From: an uncultured Acidimicrobiales bacterium
GTDB taxonomy: Bacteria; Actinomycetota; Acidimicrobiia; Acidimicrobiales; SHLQ01
Length of the DNA: 35,499 nucleotides
Assembly (NCBI GenBank): GCA_938002955.1
Contig: CALLAA010000007.1
Span: forward strand, 1-35,499
Direction of reading: 5' to 3'
A program made the position numbers and the translations under genes. Of this stretch, positions 14,639-22,699 are shown piece by piece. The notes under the pieces were generated by a model, which saw only the letters and a program-made list of their open reading frames with translations, was not told the origin of the DNA and made no database searches. Each line of letters opens with the position of its first letter. Position 1 is the stretch's first letter.

Positions 14639-17167
14639 TGCATTGTTGATGACCCCAAGGTGGCTATAGGCCTGAGGGTGGTTGCCGAGCGACCGGCACG
14701 CGACCGGGTCGTATTCCTCAGCGAGCAGCCCGGTCTCCCCAGCCGTTGCCAGCAGCTTTCGGAACAAGCTGTGGGCTTCCTCGGTCTCGCCGAGCAGCGC
14801 ATACGAGTCGACCATCCACGACGTCATCAGATGGAACCCACCCTCGGCACCCGGCAGGCCATCCTCATGGTGATAGCGGTACACGGTCGGCCCTTCGCGT
14901 AGCTGCGCTTCGACACCGCGAACCGTCGCGGCGAACCGCGGATCGTCGGCGGCGATGAGCCCGCTGAGCCCGATCATGAGCACCGAAGCGTCCAAGTCGG
15001 TTCCGTCGTACGCCGTCGTGAACGATTGCACAGCCTCGTTCCAGCCATTCTCGAAGATGTCCGCAGCGATGGTGTCTCGCAGCTCAGCCCAGTCCGAACG
15101 GTCGCGCTCGAACACATCGGCTGCGATCTTGATCGCCCGGTCGACCGTGACCCAACACATGACCTTGGAGTACACGTGATGACGTGGCGCGGAGCGGATC
15201 TCCCAGATGCCGTGATCTGCTTCGTTCCAGCGCAGCTCGACCGCACCGACCATGCCCTCGACAAGTCGCCAATGACGCGAGGACAGGGGAGCGCCCCGCT
15301 CGCCGAGGAGGTGCACGAGATCGACGATCGGTCCGAACACATCGAGCTGGACCTGGTTGTCGGCAGCGTTACCGACACGGACCGGGCGAGAGCCGCCGTA
15401 GCCGGAGAGCTCGGTAATGTCGGCTTCCGGTGGCAGCTTGCCGCCGTCGAGTGCGTACAAGGGGTTGAGACGCTCTGGTTGGCCGTCTCCCGCCTCGAGA
15501 ACGCCCAGAACCCAGTCGAGGTAATCCATGGCTTCCTCGTGACTGCCGAGGCGGACGAGGGCAGCAGCGCTCAGCGCCGCGTCGCGCAGCCAGCAGTAGC
15601 GGTAGTCCCAGTTGCGGACACCGCCAATGTGCTCGGGAAGACTCGTCGTCGCAGCGGCCGCAATTCCACCGCTCGGGCCGTAGACGAGCGCCTTGAGTAC
15701 GAGCGCCGAACGACGAACAAAGTCCGTTGCCTCCGCTGGCAGCTCAAGCTTGTCGGCCCAGTCCGCCCAGAAGCGCCGGGTGTGGTCGCGCTTGCGAGAT
15801 TCGGTCGACTCAGCGCGAAGACTCGCGGTACCAACACGCATCTCGAGCGTGAGCGGACCAGCCGACAAATCGACGGTCGCAACCGCGGTCTGATGCTGGC
15901 CGGTGTGCTCGATCGACCACTCGACGCCGGGCGAACGAAGCACGATCAGGTCGCGCGCACCGGTGACCTCGAGGCCATCGGAGCGGACCTCGATCTGCGT
16001 TGGGAAACGGCCAAAGTCGAGGCGGGGAGCAAACTCGATAATGGCCTCACCCGATCCGCTCAGATGTCGAATCAAATCGCTTCGTCCAGCGAGCAAGGTC
16101 GGACGGCCGTCGGAAACGTCGAGATAATCAGTCACGGTCATGTTGGGCCAGATCGTCTCGAGCACCATCGTGTCGCCCGCATACCGCTGCAAACTCGGCC
16201 CGCGGCCATCCTTGCTCTTCACCGCGAAGTACCCGGCCGTCGGCCCGCCGAGCAGCTCGGCGAAGATCGCGGGATCGTCCAGACGAGGAGCGCAGAACCA
16301 GGTGACGCGAGCATCGGGGGTGACGATCGCGGCGGTGCGCTGGTCAGAGAGCAGGCTGTGTTGCTCGATCGGCACAAGCCCGGCGCCAGCGAGCCAGTCG
16401 GTCCGCAACGAACACAACGTGCTCAGCAACAACGCAACGTCTTCGGTATCGGCAATGCGGAACGGAGCAGCCGTCTCGCCCTCGCCGACCTTGACACCAA
16501 GGTCGGGGCCCGAAAGCGAACGGAACGCGTCCTCATCGGTGGTGTCGTCGCCCACGAAGAGCACGGCGGACGCGCTCACGTTCGTACGAAGCACATCGAG
16601 CGCTTTGCCCTTGTCGGTCTGCATGACGCCGACCTCGCAGACCATCTTGCCGGTGCTGTACACGAGCGTCTCATCCGCAGCAGCGAGGGCTTCGACCTCA
16701 GCGATAGCGTCGGCCACAATCTCGGGGGCCGCATTGCGCGTGTGAAACGCAACCGACGCTGGCTTCTGCTCGAGACTCGCACCGGGGTAGCGGCGGCAGA
16801 TCTCGGCGAGGGACTCACCGAGCGCATCGCGTCGCCCCTGGGTCTCGGCATCCATCTGCAACGCGAAGTCGACGTCGAACTCGCTCCCGTGGCTACCGAC
16901 GAGGTGAATCTCGGCGGGCAGGCGGCTGAGCGCAGCGAGATCTCGAAGCGCTCTCGACGACACGATGCCGACATGGGTCTGGTCGAGCGTTGCTAACGAA
17001 CGCAGCGCAACCGACGTCTCTCGATCGGGGACTGCTCGCATTGGGTCGTTGACGATCGGCGCGATCGTGCCGTCGTAATCCGTTGCGACAAGCAGCTGAG
17101 GCACCTGGGCCAACTGCGCAAGCGCTTCCATGAGTTCGGGGGAAAGGGTTCGTGTGTCCTCAGCCAT
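14618..17167 (-). CDS. trehalose-6-phosphate phosphatase fused to GH15 glucoamylase/trehalase-type hydrolase
   Basis: An 849-residue bifunctional protein. Residues 1 to about 255 are a HAD phosphatase of the OtsB family: ATDYDGT (28-34; nucleophile Asp30, acid Asp32), SSR (70-72), DKGKAL (185-190) and VGDDTTDED (205-213). Residues from about 266 to the end are a GH15 domain: PIEQHSLLSD, NWDYRYCWLRDA, GIWEIRS and LLAEEYDP carry the family's active-site acids, and it ends in LGNHPQAYSHLGVINNAL. The first half would make trehalose from trehalose 6-phosphate; the second would split trehalose or another alpha-glucan to glucose. No otsA is in the window. Start at ATG 17167 is chosen because the phosphatase begins there and TACCGT lies 7 nt upstream; a longer reading overlaps the rhomboid gene. 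Confidence 0.9.
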   Translation of the reverse strand: MAEDTRTLSPELMEALAQLAQVPQLLVATDYDGTIAPIVNDPMRAVPDRETSVALRSLATLDQTHVGIVSSRALRDLAALSRLPAEIHLVGSHGSEFDVDFALQMDAETQGRRDALGESLAEICRRYPGASLEQKPASVAFHTRNAAPEIVADAIAEVEALAAADETLVYSTGKMVCEVGVMQTDKGKALDVLRTNVSASAVLFVGDDTTDEDAFRSLSGPDLGVKVGEGETAAPFRIADTEDVALLLSTLCSLRTDWLAGAGLVPIEQHSLLSDQRTAAIVTPDARVTWFCAPRLDDPAIFAELLGGPTAGYFAVKSKDGRGPSLQRYAGDTMVLETIWPNMTVTDYLDVSDGRPTLLAGRSDLIRHLSGSGEAIIEFAPRLDFGRFPTQIEVRSDGLEVTGARDLIVLRSPGVEWSIEHTGQHQTAVATVDLSAGPLTLEMRVGTASLRAESTESRKRDHTRRFWADWADKLELPAEATDFVRRSALVLKALVYGPSGGIAAAATTSLPEHIGGVRNWDYRYCWLRDAALSAAALVRLGSHEEAMDYLDWVLGVLEAGDGQPERLNPLYALDGGKLPPEADITELSGYGGSRPVRVGNAADNQVQLDVFGPIVDLVHLLGERGAPLSSRHWRLVEGMVGAVELRWNEADHGIWEIRSAPRHHVYSKVMCWVTVDRAIKIAADVFERDRSDWAELRDTIAADIFENGWNEAVQSFTTAYDGTDLDASVLMIGLSGLIAADDPRFAATVRGVEAQLREGPTVYRYHHEDGLPGAEGGFHLMTSWMVDSYALLGETEEAHSLFRKLLATAGETGLLAEEYDPVACRSLGNHPQAYSHLGVINNALRLSSE

Positions 17168-17174
17168 CGCAGGA

Positions 17175-17180
17175 ACGGTA
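17175..17180 (-). promoter_or_regulatory. -10 hexamer TACCGT of a leaderless transcript
   Basis: On the minus strand TACCGT is followed by 7 nt and then ATG 17167, the spacing expected if transcription starts at the start codon. No ribosome binding site is present. Confidence 0.55.
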
Positions 17181-17236
17181 GCGCCACTGAGCCAGAAACT
17201 GGGAATGAAGCAGGTAACGTCGACGCTTACCGCTAT

Positions 17237-18127
17237 ATGACTGGTGATATGAGCAGCACGGATCCACAAGACAGCGCCGTCGAAGAGGTGTGTTACCGCC
17301 ATCCAGATCGGGCGACCGGCGTGTCGTGCCAACGGTGTGACCGGCTGATCTGTGGCGACTGTATGCATCAAGCGTCGGTCGGCGTGCACTGCCCCGAATG
17401 CACCAAGGGAACCGCCCAACGCGTCTACACGCCGAGCACGCTGCCCGGCGCCCAAGGTCTGGTCACCCGAACGCTCGTCGGGATCAACGTAGCCATCTTT
17501 GTGGCATCGATTCTGCTGCTGGGGTCAACGCTCACCGGTATCGGTCGCGACGCGTCGCTGAACTTCGCGACCTACGGCCCCGCAATATCGGAGAGCGGCG
17601 ACTGGTGGCGCATCATCAGCGGCGGCTTCTTCCACTCCGGCCTCATCCACATTGGGTTCAACATGTACCTGCTCTGGCAACTCGGCCAGCAGATCGAACG
17701 AGTCGTCGGCCCCAAGTCCTACATTGCCGTGTACCTGACGTCGCTCATCGGCGGATCCTTCGGAGCGCTCCTGCTCGACCCCGACGTTCGCGTCGTCGGT
17801 GCGTCCGGAGCGGTCTTTGGCCTCATTGGCTTCACCGTCTTCATGTATCGCAGCCGTGGCATCGGCCTGTTCGACACCGGCCTCGGCTTCCTGATCGTCA
17901 TGAACATCTTGTTCAGCTTCCGCGGCGGGGTCAGCCTCGGCGGCCACGGCGGCGGATTCCTCTTCGGCCTGCTGCTGGGAGCCCTGTTCTTCGGCCTGAA
18001 CCCGGGCGACAAACGGCCACTCGGCGGCGACGAGAAGAAGCACATCGGTGTCACCGCGGCGATCGGGGTCGTGGCCTTCGCTGGTGCCATCTGGGCCGCC
18101 TCGACGTGGGCGAGCCCGCTGTTCTAG
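17237..18127 (+). CDS. rhomboid-family intramembrane serine protease with N-terminal zinc ribbon
   Basis: A 296-residue membrane protease. Residues 17-57 form a B-box-like zinc-binding module (Cys19, His22, Cys31, Cys34, Cys39, Cys42, His51, Cys52, Cys55). The rhomboid domain follows: HIGFNMYLLW with Asn142, the catalytic Ser190 in GASGAVFG and the catalytic His237 in GGHGGGF. About seven hydrophobic helices are visible. It cuts membrane proteins within or near their transmembrane helices; the target is unknown. ATG 17249 (MSSTD) is an alternative start. It is divergent from the trehalose gene and ends 4 bp from the convergent SRPBCC gene. Confidence 0.93.
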   Translation: MTGDMSSTDPQDSAVEEVCYRHPDRATGVSCQRCDRLICGDCMHQASVGVHCPECTKGTAQRVYTPSTLPGAQGLVTRTLVGINVAIFVASILLLGSTLTGIGRDASLNFATYGPAISESGDWWRIISGGFFHSGLIHIGFNMYLLWQLGQQIERVVGPKSYIAVYLTSLIGGSFGALLLDPDVRVVGASGAVFGLIGFTVFMYRSRGIGLFDTGLGFLIVMNILFSFRGGVSLGGHGGGFLFGLLLGALFFGLNPGDKRPLGGDEKKHIGVTAAIGVVAFAGAIWAASTWASPLF

Positions 18128-18131
18128 GCCG

Positions 18132-18584
18132 TTAGGCGACGACTTGGCCGTTTTTGAAACGCTTGGCCAGGTTCTGCAGGTTTCGCTTCCAGATCATCTT
18201 CAGGACGATCGATCCGATCGGCTCGGTCACCGGACCGCCGAGCCACCACGGAAACGTAAGTTCTTCAGCCCACCGAAACAGTGTGCGGTCGCCGGGCAGC
18301 GGGGACAGCGAGAAGGCCCCTTCGCCGGTGACGACGCCGGTATGGCGCACGCCCATCGTCTCGGCCTCGACCCACTCGGTGATCTCCATCACGTCGGTCA
18401 GCTGAATTGGACCAACCTTGGTCTCGCAATCAAAGGTCGTGCCGACACCTTCGCGGTGATCCGACGTAAACCAGATCGACTCGGCGTCGTGCATCCACTG
18501 CACGTGGCTCGAGATATGGCGAAGGTCAGACCAGACCACCTCTGGGGTGGCATCGAGTTCGGTCTCCACGGTGATAGCAACCAT
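18132..18584 (-). CDS. SRPBCC (START-like) family protein
   Basis: A 150-residue protein with the beta-strand-rich SRPBCC pattern: ITVETELDATPEVVWSDLRHI at the N terminus, then alternating strands and a long C-terminal helix (VLKMIWKRNLQNLAKRF). Such proteins bind hydrophobic ligands such as lipids or polyketides. No catalytic motif is visible. ATG 18584 is chosen because TAGCCT lies 6 nt upstream; a TTG two codons earlier is possible. Confidence 0.8.
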   Translation of the reverse strand: MVAITVETELDATPEVVWSDLRHISSHVQWMHDAESIWFTSDHREGVGTTFDCETKVGPIQLTDVMEITEWVEAETMGVRHTGVVTGEGAFSLSPLPGDRTLFRWAEELTFPWWLGGPVTEPIGSIVLKMIWKRNLQNLAKRFKNGQVVA

Positions 18585-18590
18585 GATCAA

Positions 18591-18596
18591 AGGCTA
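18591..18596 (-). promoter_or_regulatory. -10 hexamer TAGCCT of a leaderless transcript
   Basis: On the minus strand TAGCCT is followed by 6 nt and ATG 18584. It points away from the thioesterase promoter 30 bp further on. Confidence 0.55.
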
Positions 18597-18625
18597 CGGC
18601 TTCGTTGCACGAGCCGCTCGGTCAC

Positions 18626-18631
18626 TAGCGT
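18626..18631 (+). promoter_or_regulatory. -10 hexamer TAGCGT of a leaderless transcript
   Basis: TAGCGT is followed by 6 nt and ATG 18638. TTGCAC at 18605-18610 is a possible -35 at 15-nt spacing. Confidence 0.55.
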
Positions 18632-18637
18632 GCAGGT

Positions 18638-19048
18638 ATGCCAGCGCATGAGACCCCACATCGAGTTCGCTTCCACGAACTCGACCCATATGACCACGTA
18701 AACCACGCCATGTACGTCACGTACTTTGAGATTGGTCGGGTCGACGCACTCGATTCGGTGAACCTCGGGCTCGATGCGCTCAAAGTCGACGGATTCCAGT
18801 TCGTAGTCACCACGCTCGAGGTCCGCTTTCGCAACGCAGCGACGGCCGGCGAAGACCTGACGATCTCGACCGGGGTGAGCAAGTTTGGTCGAGCCTCCAC
18901 GGTGTGGGCCCAAGAGATTCGGCGTGGCGAGGACCGTGTGGCGACCGCCGAAGTCACCGTCGCCGTCACCGACCGCACAGGCAAACCAATCCGCCCGCCC
19001 GCCTACATCTTCGAGGGCCTGGCCCCGCTCGCACTGGACCCGCGCTAA
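18638..19048 (+). CDS. acyl-CoA thioesterase, hotdog fold (4HBT/YbgC-like)
   Basis: A 136-residue single hotdog domain, normal length for the family. The motif ELDPYDHVNHAMYVTYFE (14-31) matches the D-x-x-G/D-HVNN-x-x-Y-x-x-Y catalytic signature, with Asp16 as the likely catalytic residue. It would hydrolyse an acyl- or aroyl-CoA thioester. The gene stands alone between divergent SRPBCC and convergent methyltransferase genes, so the substrate cannot be inferred. Confidence 0.87.
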   Translation: MPAHETPHRVRFHELDPYDHVNHAMYVTYFEIGRVDALDSVNLGLDALKVDGFQFVVTTLEVRFRNAATAGEDLTISTGVSKFGRASTVWAQEIRRGEDRVATAEVTVAVTDRTGKPIRPPAYIFEGLAPLALDPR

Positions 19049-19058
19049 GCCGAGGGGG

Positions 19059-19823
19059 TTAGATGGCGATGTAGACGCTGACCGCGTTGGCCGAGTCGGC
19101 GGTTACTGGGTCGCCCTGCCAGTTTGCGAACCGGTCTCCCAAGCGCAAACCAGCGCCATCTGCGAGCTCGTCAAGTTGCTCGGGCGTGGCGTAACGGATC
19201 TTCCATGGACGCAACCGCGTGCCAGCTTCGGAGATCTGGATGTGCTGGCCCGTGATCTGCTGCGCGGCGTCGTCGCGGATCGTTGCGGTCAGCACCACCG
19301 AGTCGACATCGATCGATCGGGTCGTCACCAGCCGATCGAGATGCGGATCGGGCTCGCCAGGGACCATTGCCTCGATGACCAGGCGGCCGCCCAATCGCAA
19401 GGCCCTCCGGCTCTCCGCAAGACACGCTGCTTGCCCGGCCTCGGTATGCAGGTTGAACAACGTGTTCGTGGCCACGAGAACGGTGTCGAACGCACCATCG
19501 CGCACGGGCAGCACGGCCATGTCGGCGCCAACGGCCAACGATCGGTCCGAACCCGAAAACCGTTCGAGCATCGACACCGACGCATCGACGCCAACAACGA
19601 CATGACCAGCATCGGCGATCGGTCGGGCGAGCCGACCCGTCCCAACCCCGAGCTCGAGCACCCGCTGCGACGGTCCAAAGCGCTCCACAAACGCAGCCGT
19701 CGCATGCGCATCAGAAACGTCGTCGTACCAATCGTCGTATACGTCGGCGAAGCTCTCGCCGTAGCGGTCGGGTCCGAATCCATCAGATCCGGGCGGAACC
19801 ATCTGTCTCGTAGGGTCTGACAC
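19059..19823 (-). CDS. class I SAM-dependent methyltransferase
   Basis: A 254-residue protein with a Rossmann SAM-binding motif LELGVGTG (56-63), acidic Asp80 at the end of strand 2 (VVGVDAS), and ALRLGGRLVIEAM at strand 5. The C-terminal half, with strands around VVLTATIRDD and LRPWKIRYATPEQL, resembles small-molecule methyltransferases. The substrate is unknown. The GTG start at 19823 is favoured because CATTCT lies 6 nt upstream as a leaderless -10; ATG 19802 is an alternative. Convergent with the thioesterase, 10 bp apart. Confidence 0.85.
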   Translation of the reverse strand: MSDPTRQMVPPGSDGFGPDRYGESFADVYDDWYDDVSDAHATAAFVERFGPSQRVLELGVGTGRLARPIADAGHVVVGVDASVSMLERFSGSDRSLAVGADMAVLPVRDGAFDTVLVATNTLFNLHTEAGQAACLAESRRALRLGGRLVIEAMVPGEPDPHLDRLVTTRSIDVDSVVLTATIRDDAAQQITGQHIQISEAGTRLRPWKIRYATPEQLDELADGAGLRLGDRFANWQGDPVTADSANAVSVYIAI

Positions 19824-19828
19824 CGACT

Positions 19829-19835
19829 AAGAATG
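19829..19835. promoter_or_regulatory. overlapping divergent -10 hexamers in a 17-bp intergenic region
   Basis: Plus strand AAGAAT (19829-19834) is followed by 6 nt and GTG 19841. Minus strand CATTCT (19835-19830) is followed by 6 nt and GTG 19823. The two elements share five bases, so RNA polymerase could open only one direction at a time. Both are imperfect matches to TANNNT. Confidence 0.45.
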
Positions 19836-19840
19836 GCTCA

Positions 19841-20728
19841 GTGACCGGCCTGCAATCCAACGCAGCGGCGCGGCGTCCACTTCGTGTCCCGACCGCAGAA
19901 GAGCTCCCCCCGCTGGTGGAGCGCTCCTCGCTGGCCGTATTCGATGAGGCGCTTACCTTTCTGCGTATCCAACCGGGCCTCCTTCTCGGGATCGCCTTCG
20001 CGGTGCTCCTGCCACTGCGCCTTATCGCCGCTGCCATGCCGGGCTCGGCGCTGCGCGATGCTCGCCCGGATCAACTGACCGACATCTTCATTGGCAACAT
20101 TGGCCAACCCGGAGCGATCGCTGCGGCGTTCGTGACCCTGATACTCGAATCGATCGCGCTGCTAACCGTTGCCTCGATCTACGGGGAACTGATTGCGTCC
20201 TGGTACTCCGGTCGCTCGATCTCGGCGACCGACCTGCTCGTGTCCTCGATCAAACGATCACCGAAAATCGTCCTGGCATGGATTATCTGCAAGGTGCTGA
20301 TTCTTGGTGGCGGGCTCGCTACCGGAGGCCTCCTCGGCGTGCTGGTCGGGGTCTTCCTCATCGTGGTCGGTCCCGTGATGGGCGCAGAGAACGCATCTCC
20401 AATGACCGCAATCCGCCGCAGCATGAACCTGGTATCGGGCCGTTTCGGACAAGCGACGTTCGTGTACTCCATCACCGGCATTGGCGCGATCATCATGCGC
20501 GCCATGATCGAATTCGCTCCATCGGTCATCACCCAGCAGTTGCGGGTACCCCTCTGGCTCAGCGCAGGTGTCCTCGACCTCGCCGCATCGGTCTTTGCCA
20601 TGGCCTTTACCGCTGCAGCGTCCGTCGTCATGTACCTCGACCTCCGAGTCCGAGGTGAAGGCATCGACCTCGACATGGCCATTAGCCGCTCATTCCATGC
20701 AACCACCCAAAGGCGGGGTCGTGGCTGA
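19841..20728 (+). CDS. multi-pass membrane protein, first gene of the MoxR block
   Basis: A 295-residue protein with a roughly 45-residue cytoplasmic N terminus and about six hydrophobic helices (for instance around LLLGIAFAVLLPLRLIAA, IAAAFVTLILESIALLTVA and ATGGLLGVLVGVFLIVVGP). It ends in a charged tail. I do not recognise a catalytic motif. Membrane proteins of this sort often precede DUF4129 genes in actinobacterial MoxR clusters. The next gene overlaps it by 8 bp (GTGGCTGA, 20721-20728), so the two are probably co-translated. Confidence 0.8.
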   Translation: MTGLQSNAAARRPLRVPTAEELPPLVERSSLAVFDEALTFLRIQPGLLLGIAFAVLLPLRLIAAAMPGSALRDARPDQLTDIFIGNIGQPGAIAAAFVTLILESIALLTVASIYGELIASWYSGRSISATDLLVSSIKRSPKIVLAWIICKVLILGGGLATGGLLGVLVGVFLIVVGPVMGAENASPMTAIRRSMNLVSGRFGQATFVYSITGIGAIIMRAMIEFAPSVITQQLRVPLWLSAGVLDLAASVFAMAFTAAASVVMYLDLRVRGEGIDLDMAISRSFHATTQRRGRG

Positions 20729-21353
20729 TCTCACCAACGACGAGGCCAACGACCTCGCCGACGACATCTTGTTGCGCGAGGAATTCCTGCCCGCACGCGA
20801 CCCCGGCTTCTTTGCGCGGCAAGTCGAGCGGGTAACCAACTTCATCGGCGACGTTCTCGAGCGGATCTTCGGAGCGATCTTTGGTGGCGGGGGAGGGGCG
20901 GCGGGTAGCACGCTCGCCATCATTCTCGTGTCGCTCGCGGTCCTCGTCCTGCTGTTCGCCATCTATAAGGCGATCACGGGTCGCGTGCCCAAAGACAAGA
21001 CAGAGGACGCCACCGCACGCATCGTCTTCGACGAGGTCGTCGAACCCGAACAGCTCCGCGCTGAGCTTGCCAAGCACCTATCGAGCCAGAATTGGAGAGC
21101 CGCCGTGATCGCCGGGTTCCGTCTGGGTGTCGTTGGGTTGATCGATGCCGGCGTCGCTCGGGAAGTCGCCGGAGCGACCACGGGAGACTTCGCTCGCGCG
21201 GTCGAAGTACGTCGACCCGAACTCGTCTCTACCTACGGCTCAGCAGCCCACTCGTTCGACCGTGCGTTCTATAGCGATCTCACCATCGAACGGGCCGATG
21301 TCGACCGCGTGCAAGCGCTGCTCGACGCGCTTACCACAGCGGGGTCCCGATGA
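20721..21353 (+). CDS. DUF4129-type membrane protein
   Basis: A 210-residue protein with one clear transmembrane helix (IILVSLAVLVLLFAIY), preceded by a glycine-rich stretch and followed by a soluble helical domain typical of the DUF4129 C terminus (WRAAVIAGFRLGVVGLID ... HSFDRAFYSDL). GTG 20721 is preferred because AGGCGGGG lies just upstream and the overlap with the previous gene fits coupled translation; ATG 20697 is possible. DUF4129 proteins are usual partners of MoxR and DUF58; their biochemical role is not established. Confidence 0.82.
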   Translation: MADLTNDEANDLADDILLREEFLPARDPGFFARQVERVTNFIGDVLERIFGAIFGGGGGAAGSTLAIILVSLAVLVLLFAIYKAITGRVPKDKTEDATARIVFDEVVEPEQLRAELAKHLSSQNWRAAVIAGFRLGVVGLIDAGVAREVAGATTGDFARAVEVRRPELVSTYGSAAHSFDRAFYSDLTIERADVDRVQALLDALTTAGSR

Positions 21354-22699
21354 CCGGGGTGACCACCGGTGGGCCACCGGCAGGCAAAGCGTCACCGATC
21401 ATCTGGGTCGGGCTCCTGCTCGTGGCGGCAGCCGTCGTCTTGCTCGCGTTTAGCACCCGAGACGACCCAAACATCGGAACCCCTGGCGACCCCGACGGTG
21501 TGGGCGAATTCGGGCTGTTGGCCTTCCGGCTCTTCGTCGAAGAATCCGGTGGAGATACCCAGCGCAACGTCGGACTTCCCCGCGAAGACATCGATGTTGC
21601 CGTTATGGCAATCCCTCGGTTCGGCCCGCCGTTCGGAGCCGAGGATGGGGTGAATGCACTCGAGACGTGGGAACCGTTGCTCGACTGGGTACGCAACGGC
21701 GGCACGTTGCTGACCTCGCTCGACGTCGATGGAGGTCCGACGGGCGGTCTCTCCTTCGTCGAAGAAGACGAGCTCGTTCCCCGGGGACAGTGCAGCCTCG
21801 AAGAACTCGCAGCCACCCAGGAAGTCCGACCCCTCGAGCACAACCCGGTCGTACCCGGCCCCCGTGATCAGTCGTGCTTTGGCAACTCCACCGAAGCCGT
21901 CATCGTCGTGCGCGAAGTGGGCCAAGGACGCATTATCCGCGTCGCCAGCATGGGCCTGTTCGCCAACCGGGCACTCGACGATGCGGACAACGCTGCCGTC
22001 CTCGCCCGACTTATTCGGATCAACACCGAACCAACCGTTGGCTTCCTGCCGCAGCCGCCAACGTGGTTCGAGGCTGAACAACTCGACGGTGAAGACTCTG
22101 CAGCCGAGCTCCGGCTCGACGAGGCAGGCAACCCTATTCCTTACGGGGGCGCCGGAAACCCGTTCGGCTTCGACGGACCCGTCGACAGTGAGGGCAACCC
22201 GATCGGACAAGGCGACGAAGGACTCTTTGGACTCTTGCCAACCTCGGTTCTCGCGCTGCTCGCCGGGCTCGCTGCGTCTGCGGTGCTGTACGCGCTCGCC
22301 AAAGGTCGACGGCTCGGTTCGCCCGTCCTCGAACCCAAGCCCATCGAACTCCCGAGCTCGAGCTACGTCGATGCCGTTGGCAGGCTCTACCGCAACACCG
22401 CCGACGCCGAGGAACGAAGTGCTGCGATCCTGCGCCATGACCTACGAACCGACCTCGCTCGGCGCGTCGGCATGTCGGCCGACTCTTCGGCCGAACAGTT
22501 GGCCACTGCGCTCGCATCGGGCGACCAGCGCAACGCGATCATCGCCATGCTCGACGGGCCAGCTCCTCGCAACGACGACGAGTTTGTCGCTCTTGCCACC
22601 CAGCTGATCGAAACCCGAGACCGCATCGAACGCGGCGGCGTTTCAACGCTCGCACGAAGTGAAGACATATCGATAGTCACCGAAAGGACCTTCCGATGA
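21350..22699 (+). CDS. DUF4350 domain protein
   Basis: A 449-residue membrane-anchored protein. It has an N-terminal helix (about 17-34), an extracytoplasmic domain with the DUF4350 pattern (GVGEFGLLAFRLFVEESGGD ... WEPLLDWVRNGGTLL), a second helix (about 286-305) and a cytoplasmic C-terminal region. The fold resembles glutamine-amidotransferase-like domains without visible catalytic residues. It overlaps its neighbours by ATGA on both sides (21350-21353, 22696-22699), so it belongs firmly to the MoxR operon. Confidence 0.85.
   Translation: MTGVTTGGPPAGKASPIIWVGLLLVAAAVVLLAFSTRDDPNIGTPGDPDGVGEFGLLAFRLFVEESGGDTQRNVGLPREDIDVAVMAIPRFGPPFGAEDGVNALETWEPLLDWVRNGGTLLTSLDVDGGPTGGLSFVEEDELVPRGQCSLEELAATQEVRPLEHNPVVPGPRDQSCFGNSTEAVIVVREVGQGRIIRVASMGLFANRALDDADNAAVLARLIRINTEPTVGFLPQPPTWFEAEQLDGEDSAAELRLDEAGNPIPYGGAGNPFGFDGPVDSEGNPIGQGDEGLFGLLPTSVLALLAGLAASAVLYALAKGRRLGSPVLEPKPIELPSSSYVDAVGRLYRNTADAEERSAAILRHDLRTDLARRVGMSADSSAEQLATALASGDQRNAIIAMLDGPAPRNDDEFVALATQLIETRDRIERGGVSTLARSEDISIVTERTFR

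Noticed and set aside
15026-16996. 656-codon open frame antisense to the trehalose gene
   Set aside because: No recognisable domain; it is the mirror frame of a strongly supported gene.
17168-17455. N-terminal extension of the trehalose-phosphatase/GH15 gene
   Set aside because: It overlaps the rhomboid start region, encodes no family sequence and passes a better start with a -10 hexamer at 17167.
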